From NCBI GenBank assembly GCA_047975265.1, contig JBKEDE010000005.1, positions 28,533-92,532 of the forward strand: DNA of 64,000 bases. The letters run 5' to 3'. The notes under the pieces were generated by a model, which did not search any database, had not been told where the DNA came from, and worked only from the letters and a program-made list of their open reading frames with translations. Numbering within the stretch: position 1 is the first letter of the stretch; each line of letters begins with the position of its first letter. Source of the stretch: UJ101 sp047975265. Lineage in GTDB: Bacteria > Bacteroidota > Bacteroidia > Flavobacteriales > UJ101. The translations under genes were made by a program, and so were the position numbers. This document shows, one piece after another, positions 23,952 to 33,967 of the stretch.

Positions 23952-26495
23952 TTAAAAATTTAACTCGGTTTGAGAAAGATCATTCTTTTTAATAACGGTT
24001 TCTTCGTAAGGCAACGGCTCTAAAACGTTAATTTGATTTACAGTTTCGGTTGTTAGCGTGTTTCCTTGGGCTTTTATGCCTTTTACGGCAATAAATTCCG
24101 AAACATTGACCTTTTCAATTTGTGGATCTTTTCCCTTTTCTTTTCTGTAAACAATCTCAATCATAGGTGAATAATCCGTTGAAATAAGTTCAACAAAAGA
24201 CTTTGAATCTTCCAAAAAGAAGAAAGGCTGAGGGTTTGCCGTTTCATCTAATAAAAAACGCTTAATATAGTAACGCTGTTTTTCAGAATCATAATAGATG
24301 CATGAAACAGGCTTCTTCGGATCCCATTTTTCAATAATAATCATATCATCCTCAAAATGATTACCCAAATCAAAGCCAATTAACCTTGCTACACCGTTTT
24401 GACTGACGGTTAAGATTTTATCATCTGATTGAAATTCTCCTAAAAAATCACCTCGTTTATCAACATTTAAACGTCTGATAGTATCATCAAACCAAATTTT
24501 TCGAGCAGCAAGGGTTGAAACACCTGATTCTTTTAATTCTACTTTTTTAATAGGGTATTTGGATACCAAATTTCCTTTTACACCTTGTCCTTTGATGGCA
24601 AGCTCTGAAAAATCAATATCAAAACGGAGCTTTTTTATTTTCTGTAATACTTTTAAATAAACCGTTACAATTTCTGCTTCACCGTTTGGATTGGCTGAAA
24701 AATATAAAATTTTGGAATCTTTATTTCCTTGTGTTAAATGGTATTCTTTATCACGCGTAATAGAAGTAACAGGAAAGCGTTTCATATAATTATAACCAAT
24801 TTTTCCATCACGGTAAATGAGGTTGTAGACTGTTCGTTTGTCTTTTTTCTTCCAAACGGCTACATGGATAATTCCTTTTCCTACAAAGGTTTTACTATCT
24901 ACTTTGCTAACCACCATTGTTCCGTTTTCTTTAAAAATGATAATATCATCAATGTCAGAACATTCAAAAATAAATTCATCACGCTTTAAAGAGGTTCCGA
25001 TAAAACCTTCTTCACGGTTAACGTAGAATTTTGCATTAGCAATGGCTACTTTTGTTTTTTGTATATCATCAAAAACACGAAGTTCCGTTTTGCGTTCTTT
25101 CCCTTTCCCATATTTTTCCTTTATGGTTTTGTAATATTCAATAGCGTAATCAATCAAGTTTTTCAAATGATTTTTTACCGAAGCTATTTTATCTTCTAAG
25201 GCTTCAATGTGCTGTTGTGCTTTATCAAGGTCAAATTTTGAAATCCGTTTTATCCGGATTTCAGTCAAACGAATAATATCTTCTTCTGTTACCTTACGAG
25301 CCAAATGTTTTATATGAGGCTGAAGTCCTTTATCAATAGCCTGTATAACGCCTTCCCACGTTTCTTCTTCTTCAATTTCACGGTAAATTCGCTTCTCTAT
25401 AAAAATACGTTCTAATGATGCAAAATGCCATTGTTCTTGATATTCATTCAGGGCTATTTCAAGTTCTTGCTTTAAAAGTTGAACCGTATGATCAGTATTC
25501 CGCTTTAAGATTTCGGAAACTCCAATAAAAACAGGTTTATTATTGTCAATCACACAACATAAAGGCGAAACTGAAATTTCACAATCGGTAAAGGCATACA
25601 AAGCATCAATCATTTTATCGGGAGAAACGCCCGACGGTAAATGAATTAAGATTTCGACCTCTGCAGCGGTATTATCTTCAATTTTTTTTATTTTAATTTT
25701 TCCGTTATCGTTGGCTTTTAAAATGGAATCAATTAAGCCGGAAGTGGTTGTTCCATAAGGAATCTCACTAATTACCAAAGTGTTTTTGTCTTGTTGATTA
25801 ATTTTTGCCCGTATTCTGATTCTTCCTCCTCGTATTCCATCATTATAATTGGAAACATCGACCATTCCGGAGGTTAAAAAATCAGGAAATAATTTAAAAC
25901 TTTTTCCTTTTAAATACTTAATGGTAGCATCAATTAATTCATTAAAATTATGAGGTAAAATTTTAGTGGATAATCCAACCGCAATTCCTTCGACCCCCTG
26001 AGCTAAAAGCAAGGGGAACTTTATAGGGAGATCAATCGGTTCTTTGTTTCTCCCGTCATAAGAAGACTGCCATTCGGTTGTTTTCGGGTTAAAAACAACA
26101 TCTAAAGCAAATTTGGTTAATCGGGCTTCAATATAACGGGAAGCAGCCGCTCGGTCTCCGGTTAAAATATTTCCCCAGTTTCCTTGAGTGTCGATTAACA
26201 GCTCTTTTTGTCCCAATTGTACAATAGCATCAGAAATAGCAGCATCGCCGTGAGGGTGGTATTTCATGGTGTTTCCTACAATATTGGCCACTTTATTGTA
26301 ACGACCGTCGTCCAGTTCTTTCATAGAATGTAGAATCCTTCGTTGTACAGGTTTCAATCCGTCGTAAATGGAAGGTATGGCACGTTCTAAAATAACATAC
26401 GAAGCATAGTCCAAAAACCATGATTCGTACATTCCTGAAATTTTTTGAATACTTTCGTCTTGTTGTGGTATATTATTTTCCGGACTTTCTGTCAT
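23952..26495 (-). CDS. parC: DNA topoisomerase IV subunit A
   Basis: ParC is the breakage-reunion subunit that unlinks daughter chromosomes. The active-site tyrosine is Tyr121 in DRAAASRYIEARL, after HPHGDAAISDAIV. The coiled-coil tower spans about 380-490. The C-terminal half forms a beta-propeller-like region with weak repeats. The length of 847 and pairing with parE favour topoisomerase IV over gyrase. Its start overlaps the small upstream gene by four bases. Confidence 0.93.
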   Translation of the reverse strand: MTESPENNIPQQDESIQKISGMYESWFLDYASYVILERAIPSIYDGLKPVQRRILHSMKELDDGRYNKVANIVGNTMKYHPHGDAAISDAIVQLGQKELLIDTQGNWGNILTGDRAAASRYIEARLTKFALDVVFNPKTTEWQSSYDGRNKEPIDLPIKFPLLLAQGVEGIAVGLSTKILPHNFNELIDATIKYLKGKSFKLFPDFLTSGMVDVSNYNDGIRGGRIRIRAKINQQDKNTLVISEIPYGTTTSGLIDSILKANDNGKIKIKKIEDNTAAEVEILIHLPSGVSPDKMIDALYAFTDCEISVSPLCCVIDNNKPVFIGVSEILKRNTDHTVQLLKQELEIALNEYQEQWHFASLERIFIEKRIYREIEEEETWEGVIQAIDKGLQPHIKHLARKVTEEDIIRLTEIRIKRISKFDLDKAQQHIEALEDKIASVKNHLKNLIDYAIEYYKTIKEKYGKGKERKTELRVFDDIQKTKVAIANAKFYVNREEGFIGTSLKRDEFIFECSDIDDIIIFKENGTMVVSKVDSKTFVGKGIIHVAVWKKKDKRTVYNLIYRDGKIGYNYMKRFPVTSITRDKEYHLTQGNKDSKILYFSANPNGEAEIVTVYLKVLQKIKKLRFDIDFSELAIKGQGVKGNLVSKYPIKKVELKESGVSTLAARKIWFDDTIRRLNVDKRGDFLGEFQSDDKILTVSQNGVARLIGFDLGNHFEDDMIIIEKWDPKKPVSCIYYDSEKQRYYIKRFLLDETANPQPFFFLEDSKSFVELISTDYSPMIEIVYRKEKGKDPQIEKVNVSEFIAVKGIKAQGNTLTTETVNQINVLEPLPYEETVIKKNDLSQTELNF

Positions 26496-26980
26496 TTGAA
26501 TACTTTCGTTTTGTTTTCTTCTAAAACTTTATCTAATGATTTCCTTATATTTTTTACTTCTGTTTTATTTAGATAAGAAATGTCATATTTTAATTTGGAA
26601 TATCCTGTATTACTTTTTTTGCTTCTAAGCAGAATTTCTAATGTTCTTTTAAAGATATTTCCTGTAATCTGGTAAGAATGTAGCTTTCTTTTTGGAAATT
26701 CAGAATGTTTTTTTGAGGAAGAAATAAAATGTGATAAAACAACATCTTCATTTTTAAAATTTAAAGCCTCTCCGTCAGAATCGTATTCAAACCATTGTTT
26801 TCCACGATATTGAATTACAACGAATAAAATAAATCCAAAAATTGGGAATACATAGATAGGAATTTGATTAAAAATTCTAATAGGAAAAAATTTTGTAATT
26901 ACAAATAACGTAAATAAAATTCCTATTAAAACATAAACAAACCAAATATATGATTTAATCTTTTTATTATTAAGTCTCAT
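26492..26980 (-). CDS. Small membrane protein between parE and parC
   Basis: The 162-residue protein has two N-terminal membrane helices (residues 10-30 and 38-58), then a soluble basic domain with mixed beta/helix pattern and many lysines. It overlaps the parE end by 11 bases and the parC start by four, so it is translated from the same message as topoisomerase IV. I do not recognise a domain; the soluble part could be PH-like, but this is only a guess from length and membrane layout. Confidence 0.7.
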   Translation of the reverse strand: MRLNNKKIKSYIWFVYVLIGILFTLFVITKFFPIRIFNQIPIYVFPIFGFILFVVIQYRGKQWFEYDSDGEALNFKNEDVVLSHFISSSKKHSEFPKRKLHSYQITGNIFKRTLEILLRSKKSNTGYSKLKYDISYLNKTEVKNIRKSLDKVLEENKTKVFK

Positions 26981-28832
26981 GTTCCAGTAAATCTTTTTCT
27001 ATTTTTAGGTTTTCAATGATAAATTCTTGACGTTTTGGTGTGTTTTTTCCCATGTAAAAAGTTAGCATATCCTCTACAGAAGTATGTTTCCCGATCATAA
27101 CAGGATCTAAACGGATATCTTTCCCTATAAAATGCTTAAATTCATCAGGAGATATTTCACCCAATCCCTTAAAACGGGTAATTTCAGGATTTTTACCTAA
27201 TGTATTAATCGCCTTTAAACGTTCTTCTTCTGTGTAGCAATAATGGGTTTCTTTTTTGTTCCGAACTCTGAAAAGCGGTGTTTGTAAAATATATAAATGA
27301 CCTTCTTTTATTAGTTCGGGGAAGAATTGTAAAAAGAACGTAATAATTAATAAACGAATATGCATTCCGTCCACATCGGCATCTGTTGCAATAATGATGT
27401 TGTTATAACGCAAATCATCCAATCCGTCTTCAATGTTTAAAGCAGCTTGTAGCAAGTTAAACTCTTCATTTTCATAAACGATTTTTTTAGTCAAACCAAA
27501 GGAATTTAAAGGTTTTCCTCGTAAACTGAAAACAGCTTGGGTTTCAACATCACGCGATTTTGTAATGGAACCGCTTGCAGAATCTCCTTCGGTAATAAAT
27601 ATGGAAGATTCTAATCTTCGTGTATTTTTTTGATTGTTGTAATGTTGCCGGCAATCACGTAGTTTTTTGTTATGTAGGTTTGCTTTTTTAGCTCGTTCTT
27701 TAGCCAGTTTTCGTATACCGGATAATTCTTTACGTTCTTTTTCTGCCTGTAAAATTTTTTTCAATAAACGATCAGCCGTTTCAGGATTTTTATGGAGATA
27801 ATTGTCCAGTTTTGTTTTTATAAAATCATTAATAAAAGTACGAACAGTCGGCAAATCTCCTCCCATATCGGTAGAACCTAATTTCGTTTTGGTTTGAGAT
27901 TCAAAAACAGGTTCCATTACTTTAATACTGATAGCTCCTATAACCGATTTCCGTATATCGGAAGCTTCAAAGTTTTTATTGTAAAACTCTCGGATCGTTT
28001 TTGCCAATGCTTCACGAAATGCTGTCTGATGCGTTCCGCCTTGAGTTGTATGTTGTCCGTTTACAAAAGAATAATATTGTTCGCTATACGATTTCCCGCT
28101 ATGAGTCAGAGCAATTTCAATGTCTTCATCTTTCTGATGGATAATCGGATAGATAACGGGTTCGTCAATAATATCTTCTAAAAGATCTTTTAAACCATGT
28201 TCCGATTTGTATTTTTCTCCGTTGTAAATAATTGTTAAACCGGGATTCAGATATGTGTAGTTTTTCAACATTTTCACAACGTATTCGCTACGATAATGAA
28301 AATTACCAAAAATTTCACTATCCGGAATAAAACTGATTTTGGTACCTGCTCTCAAAGAAGAGGCTGTAATGTCTTCATCATGAACTAAAGTACCTTTTGA
28401 AAATTCAGCTATTTTGGTTTGTTCTTCCCGAATGGCCTGAACTTTAAAATAATCCGAAAGTGCATTGACAGCCTTCGTACCAACACCGTTTAATCCAACC
28501 GACTTTTTAAAAGCCTTTGAATCATATTTTCCGCCTGTATTCATTTTAGAAACCGCATCAATCATTTTTCCTAAAGGAATACCGCGTCCGTAATCACGAA
28601 TGGTAACGGTTTGGTCATTTATAGAAACCTCAATCGTTTTTCCTGATCCCATGACAAATTCATCAATAGAATTATCAATCACTTCTTTAAGAAGAATATA
28701 AATTCCGTCGTCAGGAGCCGATCCATCACCTAATTTACCGATGTACATGCCGGGGCGTAAACGAATATGCTCTTTCCAATCAAGCGATCGGATATTGTCT
28801 TCTGTATATGTGTTTTGTTGGTTACTCATCAA
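26970..28832 (-). CDS. parE: DNA topoisomerase IV subunit B
   Basis: ParE supplies ATPase activity. The GHKL nucleotide site shows in KEVIDNSIDEFVMGSG and VTIRDYGRGIPLG and GLNGVGTKAVNALS. The TOPRIM metal site shows in SSIFITEGDSASGSI and IIATDADVDGMHIR. The length of 620 matches ParE. It is the promoter-proximal gene of the parE - small membrane gene - parC unit. Confidence 0.94.
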   Translation of the reverse strand: MMSNQQNTYTEDNIRSLDWKEHIRLRPGMYIGKLGDGSAPDDGIYILLKEVIDNSIDEFVMGSGKTIEVSINDQTVTIRDYGRGIPLGKMIDAVSKMNTGGKYDSKAFKKSVGLNGVGTKAVNALSDYFKVQAIREEQTKIAEFSKGTLVHDEDITASSLRAGTKISFIPDSEIFGNFHYRSEYVVKMLKNYTYLNPGLTIIYNGEKYKSEHGLKDLLEDIIDEPVIYPIIHQKDEDIEIALTHSGKSYSEQYYSFVNGQHTTQGGTHQTAFREALAKTIREFYNKNFEASDIRKSVIGAISIKVMEPVFESQTKTKLGSTDMGGDLPTVRTFINDFIKTKLDNYLHKNPETADRLLKKILQAEKERKELSGIRKLAKERAKKANLHNKKLRDCRQHYNNQKNTRRLESSIFITEGDSASGSITKSRDVETQAVFSLRGKPLNSFGLTKKIVYENEEFNLLQAALNIEDGLDDLRYNNIIIATDADVDGMHIRLLIITFFLQFFPELIKEGHLYILQTPLFRVRNKKETHYCYTEEERLKAINTLGKNPEITRFKGLGEISPDEFKHFIGKDIRLDPVMIGKHTSVEDMLTFYMGKNTPKRQEFIIENLKIEKDLLEHET

Positions 28833-28877
28833 ACCTCAAAGGTAAGAAAAATTGGAAGAATGATCAAGCAATGGTGT

Positions 28878-30434
28878 TTAATTTTTTCTCCAAAAGAACG
28901 GTGTAAAAAGAATTAAAACGGTAAATAATTCCAATCTTCCCAAAAGCATTAAAAAAGAGCAAAACCATTTGCCTAAACAACTCATTCCTGAAAAATTATC
29001 CATAGGAGAATAATTTCCAAAGGCAGGACCTACATTGCCTAATGCTGAGGCTGAAACACCAATAGCCGAAACAAAATCTTTCAAATTCGGAGTGCCTGTT
29101 TCTGATTCTGTAAAGCTTAAAATAATGGAACTGAAAATAAAAATCAGCATGTAAATCATAAAAAAAGCAAGAATATTGAACACAATTTGTTGTTTAACAC
29201 TTTTTCCGTTATGTCTTACAGGGATTATGGCGTTAGGATGCAATAAACGTTTAAACTCCAACCAGCTATTTTTAATCAAAATGGTATGGCGAACAACTTT
29301 TACCCCTCCTGCAGTAGAGCCTGCTGAGCCTCCTGTAAACATTAATGCAAAAAATAAAACAGCTAAAAAAGGTGTCCACATTGTAAAATCAGCTGATACA
29401 AAACCGGTTGTAGTTATAACTGCCAATGTTTGAAATAAAGCATGTCTTATAGAGGCTTCAAATGTATATCGAATTTGATTGGAAGAATCAACCCATGAAT
29501 TTAACGCATGATCAGCTCCAATAGGTAAACTCTCGACAGGATTGGCGTATAAGTACATGATTACTGCTGTAATAAAACTGATTCCTAAAACAATTCCGGC
29601 GTACCATTTGAATTCTTCATCACAAAACATTTTTTTTATTTTACCTGTTACAGCAAAATAATTTAGAACAAAATTAGTACCGGCGACAAACATAAAAAAG
29701 ATAATAATATATTGAATAAGCGGTTGATTATTCCAATAAGCAACGCTGGCATTTTTAGTAGAGAAACCACCAGTTGATAAAGTGCATAAAGCATGATTTA
29801 CCGCATCAAATAAAGTCATTCCTGCTCCCCAAAGTAATAGGGCTTGAATTAAAGTCAGCAAAACATAGATGTACCATAAACGTTTGGCAGTTTCCGTAAT
29901 TCGGGGATGTAATTTATCGGCAGAAGGTCCCGGAGATTCTGCGGAAAACAACTGCATTCCTCCGATTCCCAATAAAGGTAAAATAGCGATGGTCAGTACA
30001 ATGATTCCCATGCCTCCAATCCAGTGGGTGAAACTTCTCCAAAAAAGAATCCCTTTTGGCATACTTTCAATGTCTTTTAAAATAGAAGATCCGGTTGTGG
30101 TAAGTCCTGACATCGTTTCAAAAAAAGCATCTGTAAAATGAGAAATACTACCTGAAAAAAGATACGGAAAAGTACCTACTAAAGCCATGAAAATCCATCC
30201 GAAAGTTACAATGATATATCCTTCCCTTTTTTGTACATTTTTAGAATGTTTTCTTGATAGGAAATACATGAATCCTCCTATAAAAGCGGTTAAAAATGCT
30301 GCTTTAAAAATTCCTGAAGCAGCTTTTTCTTCATAAAATAAACTTACAGGAAAGCATAAAAACATGAAAAAAGCATTCAAAACAAGAAGAATACCTAAGA
30401 AATTGATAATCAGCTTTATATTGAGTTTTTTCAT
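28878..30434 (-). CDS. trkH: Trk-type potassium uptake channel subunit TrkH
   Basis: The 518-residue protein has about ten membrane helices with the fourfold selectivity-filter pattern of TrkH/KtrB (for example SGLTTTGSS, TLSTGGFST, TTTGFVSAD, SALGNVGPA). It is the ion-conducting subunit for potassium uptake. Its start overlaps the trkA stop by four bases (ATGA), so the two proteins of one complex are translationally coupled. Confidence 0.94.
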   Translation of the reverse strand: MKKLNIKLIINFLGILLVLNAFFMFLCFPVSLFYEEKAASGIFKAAFLTAFIGGFMYFLSRKHSKNVQKREGYIIVTFGWIFMALVGTFPYLFSGSISHFTDAFFETMSGLTTTGSSILKDIESMPKGILFWRSFTHWIGGMGIIVLTIAILPLLGIGGMQLFSAESPGPSADKLHPRITETAKRLWYIYVLLTLIQALLLWGAGMTLFDAVNHALCTLSTGGFSTKNASVAYWNNQPLIQYIIIFFMFVAGTNFVLNYFAVTGKIKKMFCDEEFKWYAGIVLGISFITAVIMYLYANPVESLPIGADHALNSWVDSSNQIRYTFEASIRHALFQTLAVITTTGFVSADFTMWTPFLAVLFFALMFTGGSAGSTAGGVKVVRHTILIKNSWLEFKRLLHPNAIIPVRHNGKSVKQQIVFNILAFFMIYMLIFIFSSIILSFTESETGTPNLKDFVSAIGVSASALGNVGPAFGNYSPMDNFSGMSCLGKWFCSFLMLLGRLELFTVLILFTPFFWRKN

Positions 30435-31795
30435 TTTTTATTGATAAATAAATTTTCAACTTTTGACAGAACGTTGGGCAAAGCCAATACAACTACGCAA
30501 TCATTGGCTTTTATCTGAAAATCTCCCAATGGAATATATCCTTTACTTTCTCGAACAACGCCTGCGATAATAGCCTCTCTGGGAAATTTAATATTACGAA
30601 TTACATTGTGTGTGATTTTTGCGTTCTCAACCACTTTAAATTCTAGCAGTTCAGCATCTAAATTACTAAGATGAGTCAGAGCCAAAACTTCGCCTTTTCT
30701 GATAAACCGGACAATATTATTGGCTGCCAAAAATTTTTTATTGATAAAAGCGTCAATTCCAATCATTTGACTTAAATGAATATAGTCCATGTTTTCGACC
30801 AAAGCAATCGTTTTTTTGACTCCTTTTGATTTAGCAAGTAAGCAGGACATAATATTGGTTTCTGAACGACCTGTTACAGCAATAAAAGCATCCATTTCTT
30901 CAATGGTTTCATCTTCTAATAATTCACTATTTCTTCCATCTCCTTGAATAATAAGTGTTTTTGATAAATCGTCTGCTAAGTCAAATGCCTTGTTAGGATC
31001 TTTCTCAATCAACGTAACATGATGATTGCTTTTTGAAAGTTTTTCGGCAGTAGATTTACCAATTTTTCCACCACCTAAAATCATGATTCTTTTTAAATCA
31101 ACTTTGGTTTTTCCCAATATTTTATAGATATGTTTGGAGGCATCACTTAATAAAAGAAAATAAACCTGATCGCCCAATTTATAAACCGTATCTCCACGAG
31201 GAACGATAACTTTTTGTGAGTTTTTTCTTATGATGGCAATAGGGGTAAAATCAATTTTATTTGTGTGTTCTTGTTCTGCAACTTCTTTAACGGTTTTATT
31301 AAGCAAAATGGAGTGTTCGTCTAAAACAGAACCACTCATTTTCAACAAACCTCCTTCAAAAGCAAAATATTCGTTAAATCCAGCTTCGTTAATCAGTTCA
31401 TCAATTTCTTTGGCAGCCAGTGTTTCGGGCGATATAAGTGAATCAATTCCTATACGCTGAAAATTCAGCAGATTTTCTCGCAATAAATATTCCGGATTAT
31501 CAATTCGGGCAATACTTTTTTTGGCTCCTGATTTTTTAGCAATTACGGCAGCTGTTAAATTCGTATTTTGATCCTGTGTTACAGCAATAAAAATATCCGC
31601 CTCGTTAATGTTTGCTTCACGCAATGTAATAAACGATGTAACATCCCCTTTTAAAGCAATAACATCTAAATGCGATTCAATATGTTGTAGTTTATCTTTG
31701 TCTTTATCAACGATAATAATGTCTTGTGCTTCATGAGAAAGCAGTTTAGCTAAATGAAATCCGACATCTCCGGCACCGGCAATTATAATCTTCAT
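30431..31795 (-). CDS. trkA: Trk potassium uptake regulator TrkA
   Basis: TrkA is the cytoplasmic nucleotide-binding ring that gates TrkH. The 454-residue protein shows two RCK units, each with an NAD-binding motif: GAGDVGFHLAKLL at residues 6-18 and LGGGKIGKSTAEKL near 240. Each is followed by a C-terminal RCK_C segment. The two-unit length is typical. It is followed immediately by trkH. Confidence 0.95.
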   Translation of the reverse strand: MKIIIAGAGDVGFHLAKLLSHEAQDIIIVDKDKDKLQHIESHLDVIALKGDVTSFITLREANINEADIFIAVTQDQNTNLTAAVIAKKSGAKKSIARIDNPEYLLRENLLNFQRIGIDSLISPETLAAKEIDELINEAGFNEYFAFEGGLLKMSGSVLDEHSILLNKTVKEVAEQEHTNKIDFTPIAIIRKNSQKVIVPRGDTVYKLGDQVYFLLLSDASKHIYKILGKTKVDLKRIMILGGGKIGKSTAEKLSKSNHHVTLIEKDPNKAFDLADDLSKTLIIQGDGRNSELLEDETIEEMDAFIAVTGRSETNIMSCLLAKSKGVKKTIALVENMDYIHLSQMIGIDAFINKKFLAANNIVRFIRKGEVLALTHLSNLDAELLEFKVVENAKITHNVIRNIKFPREAIIAGVVRESKGYIPLGDFQIKANDCVVVLALPNVLSKVENLFINKK

Positions 31796-31915
31796 AACCT
31801 TATTTTATAACACTTATTCAGCACTTGTTGGCAAAGGTACGGCATTTAAAAAAAAAGCCAATAAAATTTTAGAATAAAACACAGTTTTATCATCTTTGTA
31901 AAAAAATAAAAAAAG

Positions 31916-33277
31916 ATGCAAAAACCAAGTATTCCCAAAGGAACTCGAGATTTTACTTCAGAAGTTATGATTCGTCGCAATTATATTATAGAGGTTATTA
32001 AAAAGGAGTTCAAGCGATTTGGTTTTGCACCGATTGAAACGCCTTCTATGGAGAATACTTCCACTTTAACAGGGAAATATGGAGAGGAAGGAGATCGATT
32101 GATTTTCAAAATTTTAAATAGCGGCGATTACCTAAAAAAAATGGATGATAAATTGTTAAATTCAAAAGCAATTCATCAGATAACGCCTAAAATATCAGAA
32201 AAAGCACTTCGGTATGATTTAACAGTTCCTTTTGCACGTTTTGTGGTTCAAAATCAAAATGAATTGGTTTTCCCTTTTAAACGGTATCAAATTCAACCGG
32301 TTTGGCGGGCTGACCGCCCACAAAAAGGACGTTTCAGAGAATTTTATCAATGCGATGCCGATGTGGTAGGTTCTCAGTCTCTTTACCAAGAGGTAGAATT
32401 GATTCAGTTATATGATGCGGTATTTTCCAAATTGAATGTATCCGTTACTATTCAAATGAATAACCGCAAAATTTTAGCAGGATTAGCCGAAGTGGCAGGA
32501 ATTGAAAAGTATTTGATTGATTTTACGGTTGCATTGGATAAATTGGATAAAATAGGAAAAGAACGCGTTCAAGAGGAAATGAAAAATAAAGGTATTTCAG
32601 ATAATGCCATGACTGTCTTAGAACCTCTTTTTTCTTTTGAAAATGATGATTTTACAACCAAAATCCATAAATTAAAAGGAATGTTAAAAACGTCTTCTGT
32701 GGGTATGGAGGGAATCCAAGAGTTAGCTTTTATTTACAATGTTATATCTGAATTAGGCTTGAAACAATCTATAAATTTGAATGTTACTTTGGCTCGTGGA
32801 TTGAATTATTATACCGGATGTATTTTTGAAGTCATTGCAAAAGACGTTCAAATGGGATCCGTTGGTGGTGGCGGTCGTTATGATGATTTGACTTCTATTT
32901 TTGGGTTAAAAGATATTTCGGGCGTTGGAATTTCATTTGGTTTGGATCGGATTTATTTAACTTTGGAAGAGCTTAATTTGTTTCCTGATTTGTCAGAAGA
33001 TATCGTTCAGGTTTTATTTGTTAATTTTGGAGAGAAAGAAGCATTGCAATCATTAAAATATATAAAAAAACTCCGTGAATTGGGTATTAATACTGAATTA
33101 TACCCTGATCAGGCAAAAATGAAGAAACAAATGATTTATGCGGACAAAAGAGGAATTTTGTATATCGCTATGATTGGAGAAGATGAACTGAAAAGCAATA
33201 CGTTGACGTTAAAAAACATGAACGACGGTTCGCAAAAAAGTTTAACAATAACAGATTTAATTAAAGAGCTAACATAA
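31916..33277 (+). CDS. hisS: Histidine--tRNA ligase
   Basis: HisRS charges tRNA-His. The class II motifs are visible: RYDLTVPFARFVVQ, RPQKGRFREFYQCDADVVG (motif 2), the histidine-specific GLNYYTGCIFEV and motif 3 GVGISFGLDRIYL. The C-terminal anticodon domain spans about residues 360-453. The length of 453 is usual. It stands alone, divergent from trkA. Confidence 0.97.
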   Translation: MQKPSIPKGTRDFTSEVMIRRNYIIEVIKKEFKRFGFAPIETPSMENTSTLTGKYGEEGDRLIFKILNSGDYLKKMDDKLLNSKAIHQITPKISEKALRYDLTVPFARFVVQNQNELVFPFKRYQIQPVWRADRPQKGRFREFYQCDADVVGSQSLYQEVELIQLYDAVFSKLNVSVTIQMNNRKILAGLAEVAGIEKYLIDFTVALDKLDKIGKERVQEEMKNKGISDNAMTVLEPLFSFENDDFTTKIHKLKGMLKTSSVGMEGIQELAFIYNVISELGLKQSINLNVTLARGLNYYTGCIFEVIAKDVQMGSVGGGGRYDDLTSIFGLKDISGVGISFGLDRIYLTLEELNLFPDLSEDIVQVLFVNFGEKEALQSLKYIKKLRELGINTELYPDQAKMKKQMIYADKRGILYIAMIGEDELKSNTLTLKNMNDGSQKSLTITDLIKELT

Positions 33278-33278
33278 A

Positions 33279-33671
33279 TTATTTTTTCAGATTTAATAAA
33301 AATAGTTGTTTGGCACATTTTGAATTATATCTTTTTCTAAATCCAAATTGTTTGTAAATCGTTTGGTTTTCTTCTTCAAAATTACATTTAAGCCTGAATA
33401 TTTTTAATACGAATGCTTTTTTTATCAAGTATTTTAGAATTTTAGAAGTGCGATTTTGAGTCGTTTTTCTTTCATGAATTGTAAAAAAAATTTCATTATT
33501 TTTAATTGATAAACATATGAAAGCAATAATTATTTGATTTGAATTAAACAATCCGTAGTACAGTTTTTTTACATCCGATATTTTTTCTTTATCATTAATA
33601 TTCCATTCTTTTTTTAATTTCCAAACCATCGTTGTCGAAATTTGTTTAAATTCGTCCATTCCTTCTTTCAT
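33279..33671 (-). CDS. Small protein of unknown function, possible reduced GNAT fold
   Basis: This 130-residue leftward frame converges with hisS with one base between them. The C-terminal part has the feel of an acetyltransferase end: SKILKYLIKKAFV as a helix and EEENQTIYKQFGFRKR like the GNAT 'N-x-x-x-x-Y-x-x-x-GF' motif. The acetyl-CoA loop (Q/R-x-x-G-x-G/A) is not seen. It is rich in Lys and Ile with AT-rich codons. It may be a degenerate acyltransferase or an unrelated gene. Confidence 0.45.
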   Translation of the reverse strand: MKEGMDEFKQISTTMVWKLKKEWNINDKEKISDVKKLYYGLFNSNQIIIAFICLSIKNNEIFFTIHERKTTQNRTSKILKYLIKKAFVLKIFRLKCNFEEENQTIYKQFGFRKRYNSKCAKQLFLLNLKK

Positions 33672-33918
33672 TTTTCATTTCATCTTCATTCTGTCGTTAA
33701 AAAAAACGTACAATAAAGAGCCTTCTTAGGTGTTTTTGGGTGGTAAAAATAATGGATAGCCTACATTTAAGCAAGGTTTTTTTAGTATTCAAATGTTAAT
33801 ATAAAATACGGGGTTTTATATATTATTTTCTTTAGATTGTGTTTATTTTAAATCTTTTTTTTTAAAATTATTATAATTTATAGAAGTTCCTTATTTTTGG
33901 TTATTATAATAATTACAG
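33672..33918. other. AT-rich intergenic stretch with a single promoter box
   Basis: No coding frame or RNA structure was convincing here. The only signal seen is TATTTTTG at 33892-33899 (TAnnTTTG), 20 bases upstream of the short leader frame at 33919. Confidence 0.5.
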
Positions 33919-33966
33919 ATGAGTAAAACCTATTCTTATAAGTGGGAAATATCGAAATTTATGTAA
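33919..33966 (+). CDS. Short leader frame before the thioredoxin-like lipoprotein
   Basis: An ATG opens a 15-codon frame (MSKTYSYKWEISKFM) that stops one base before the next ATG at 33968. It lies just after a TATTTTTG promoter box. The tight spacing would allow translational coupling. There is no proof that it is translated. Confidence 0.3.
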   Translation: MSKTYSYKWEISKFM

Positions 33967-33967
33967 A

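Noticed and set aside
29176..29433. Plus-strand frames inside trkH and other membrane genes
   Set aside because: They are shadows of strongly supported genes on the other strand.
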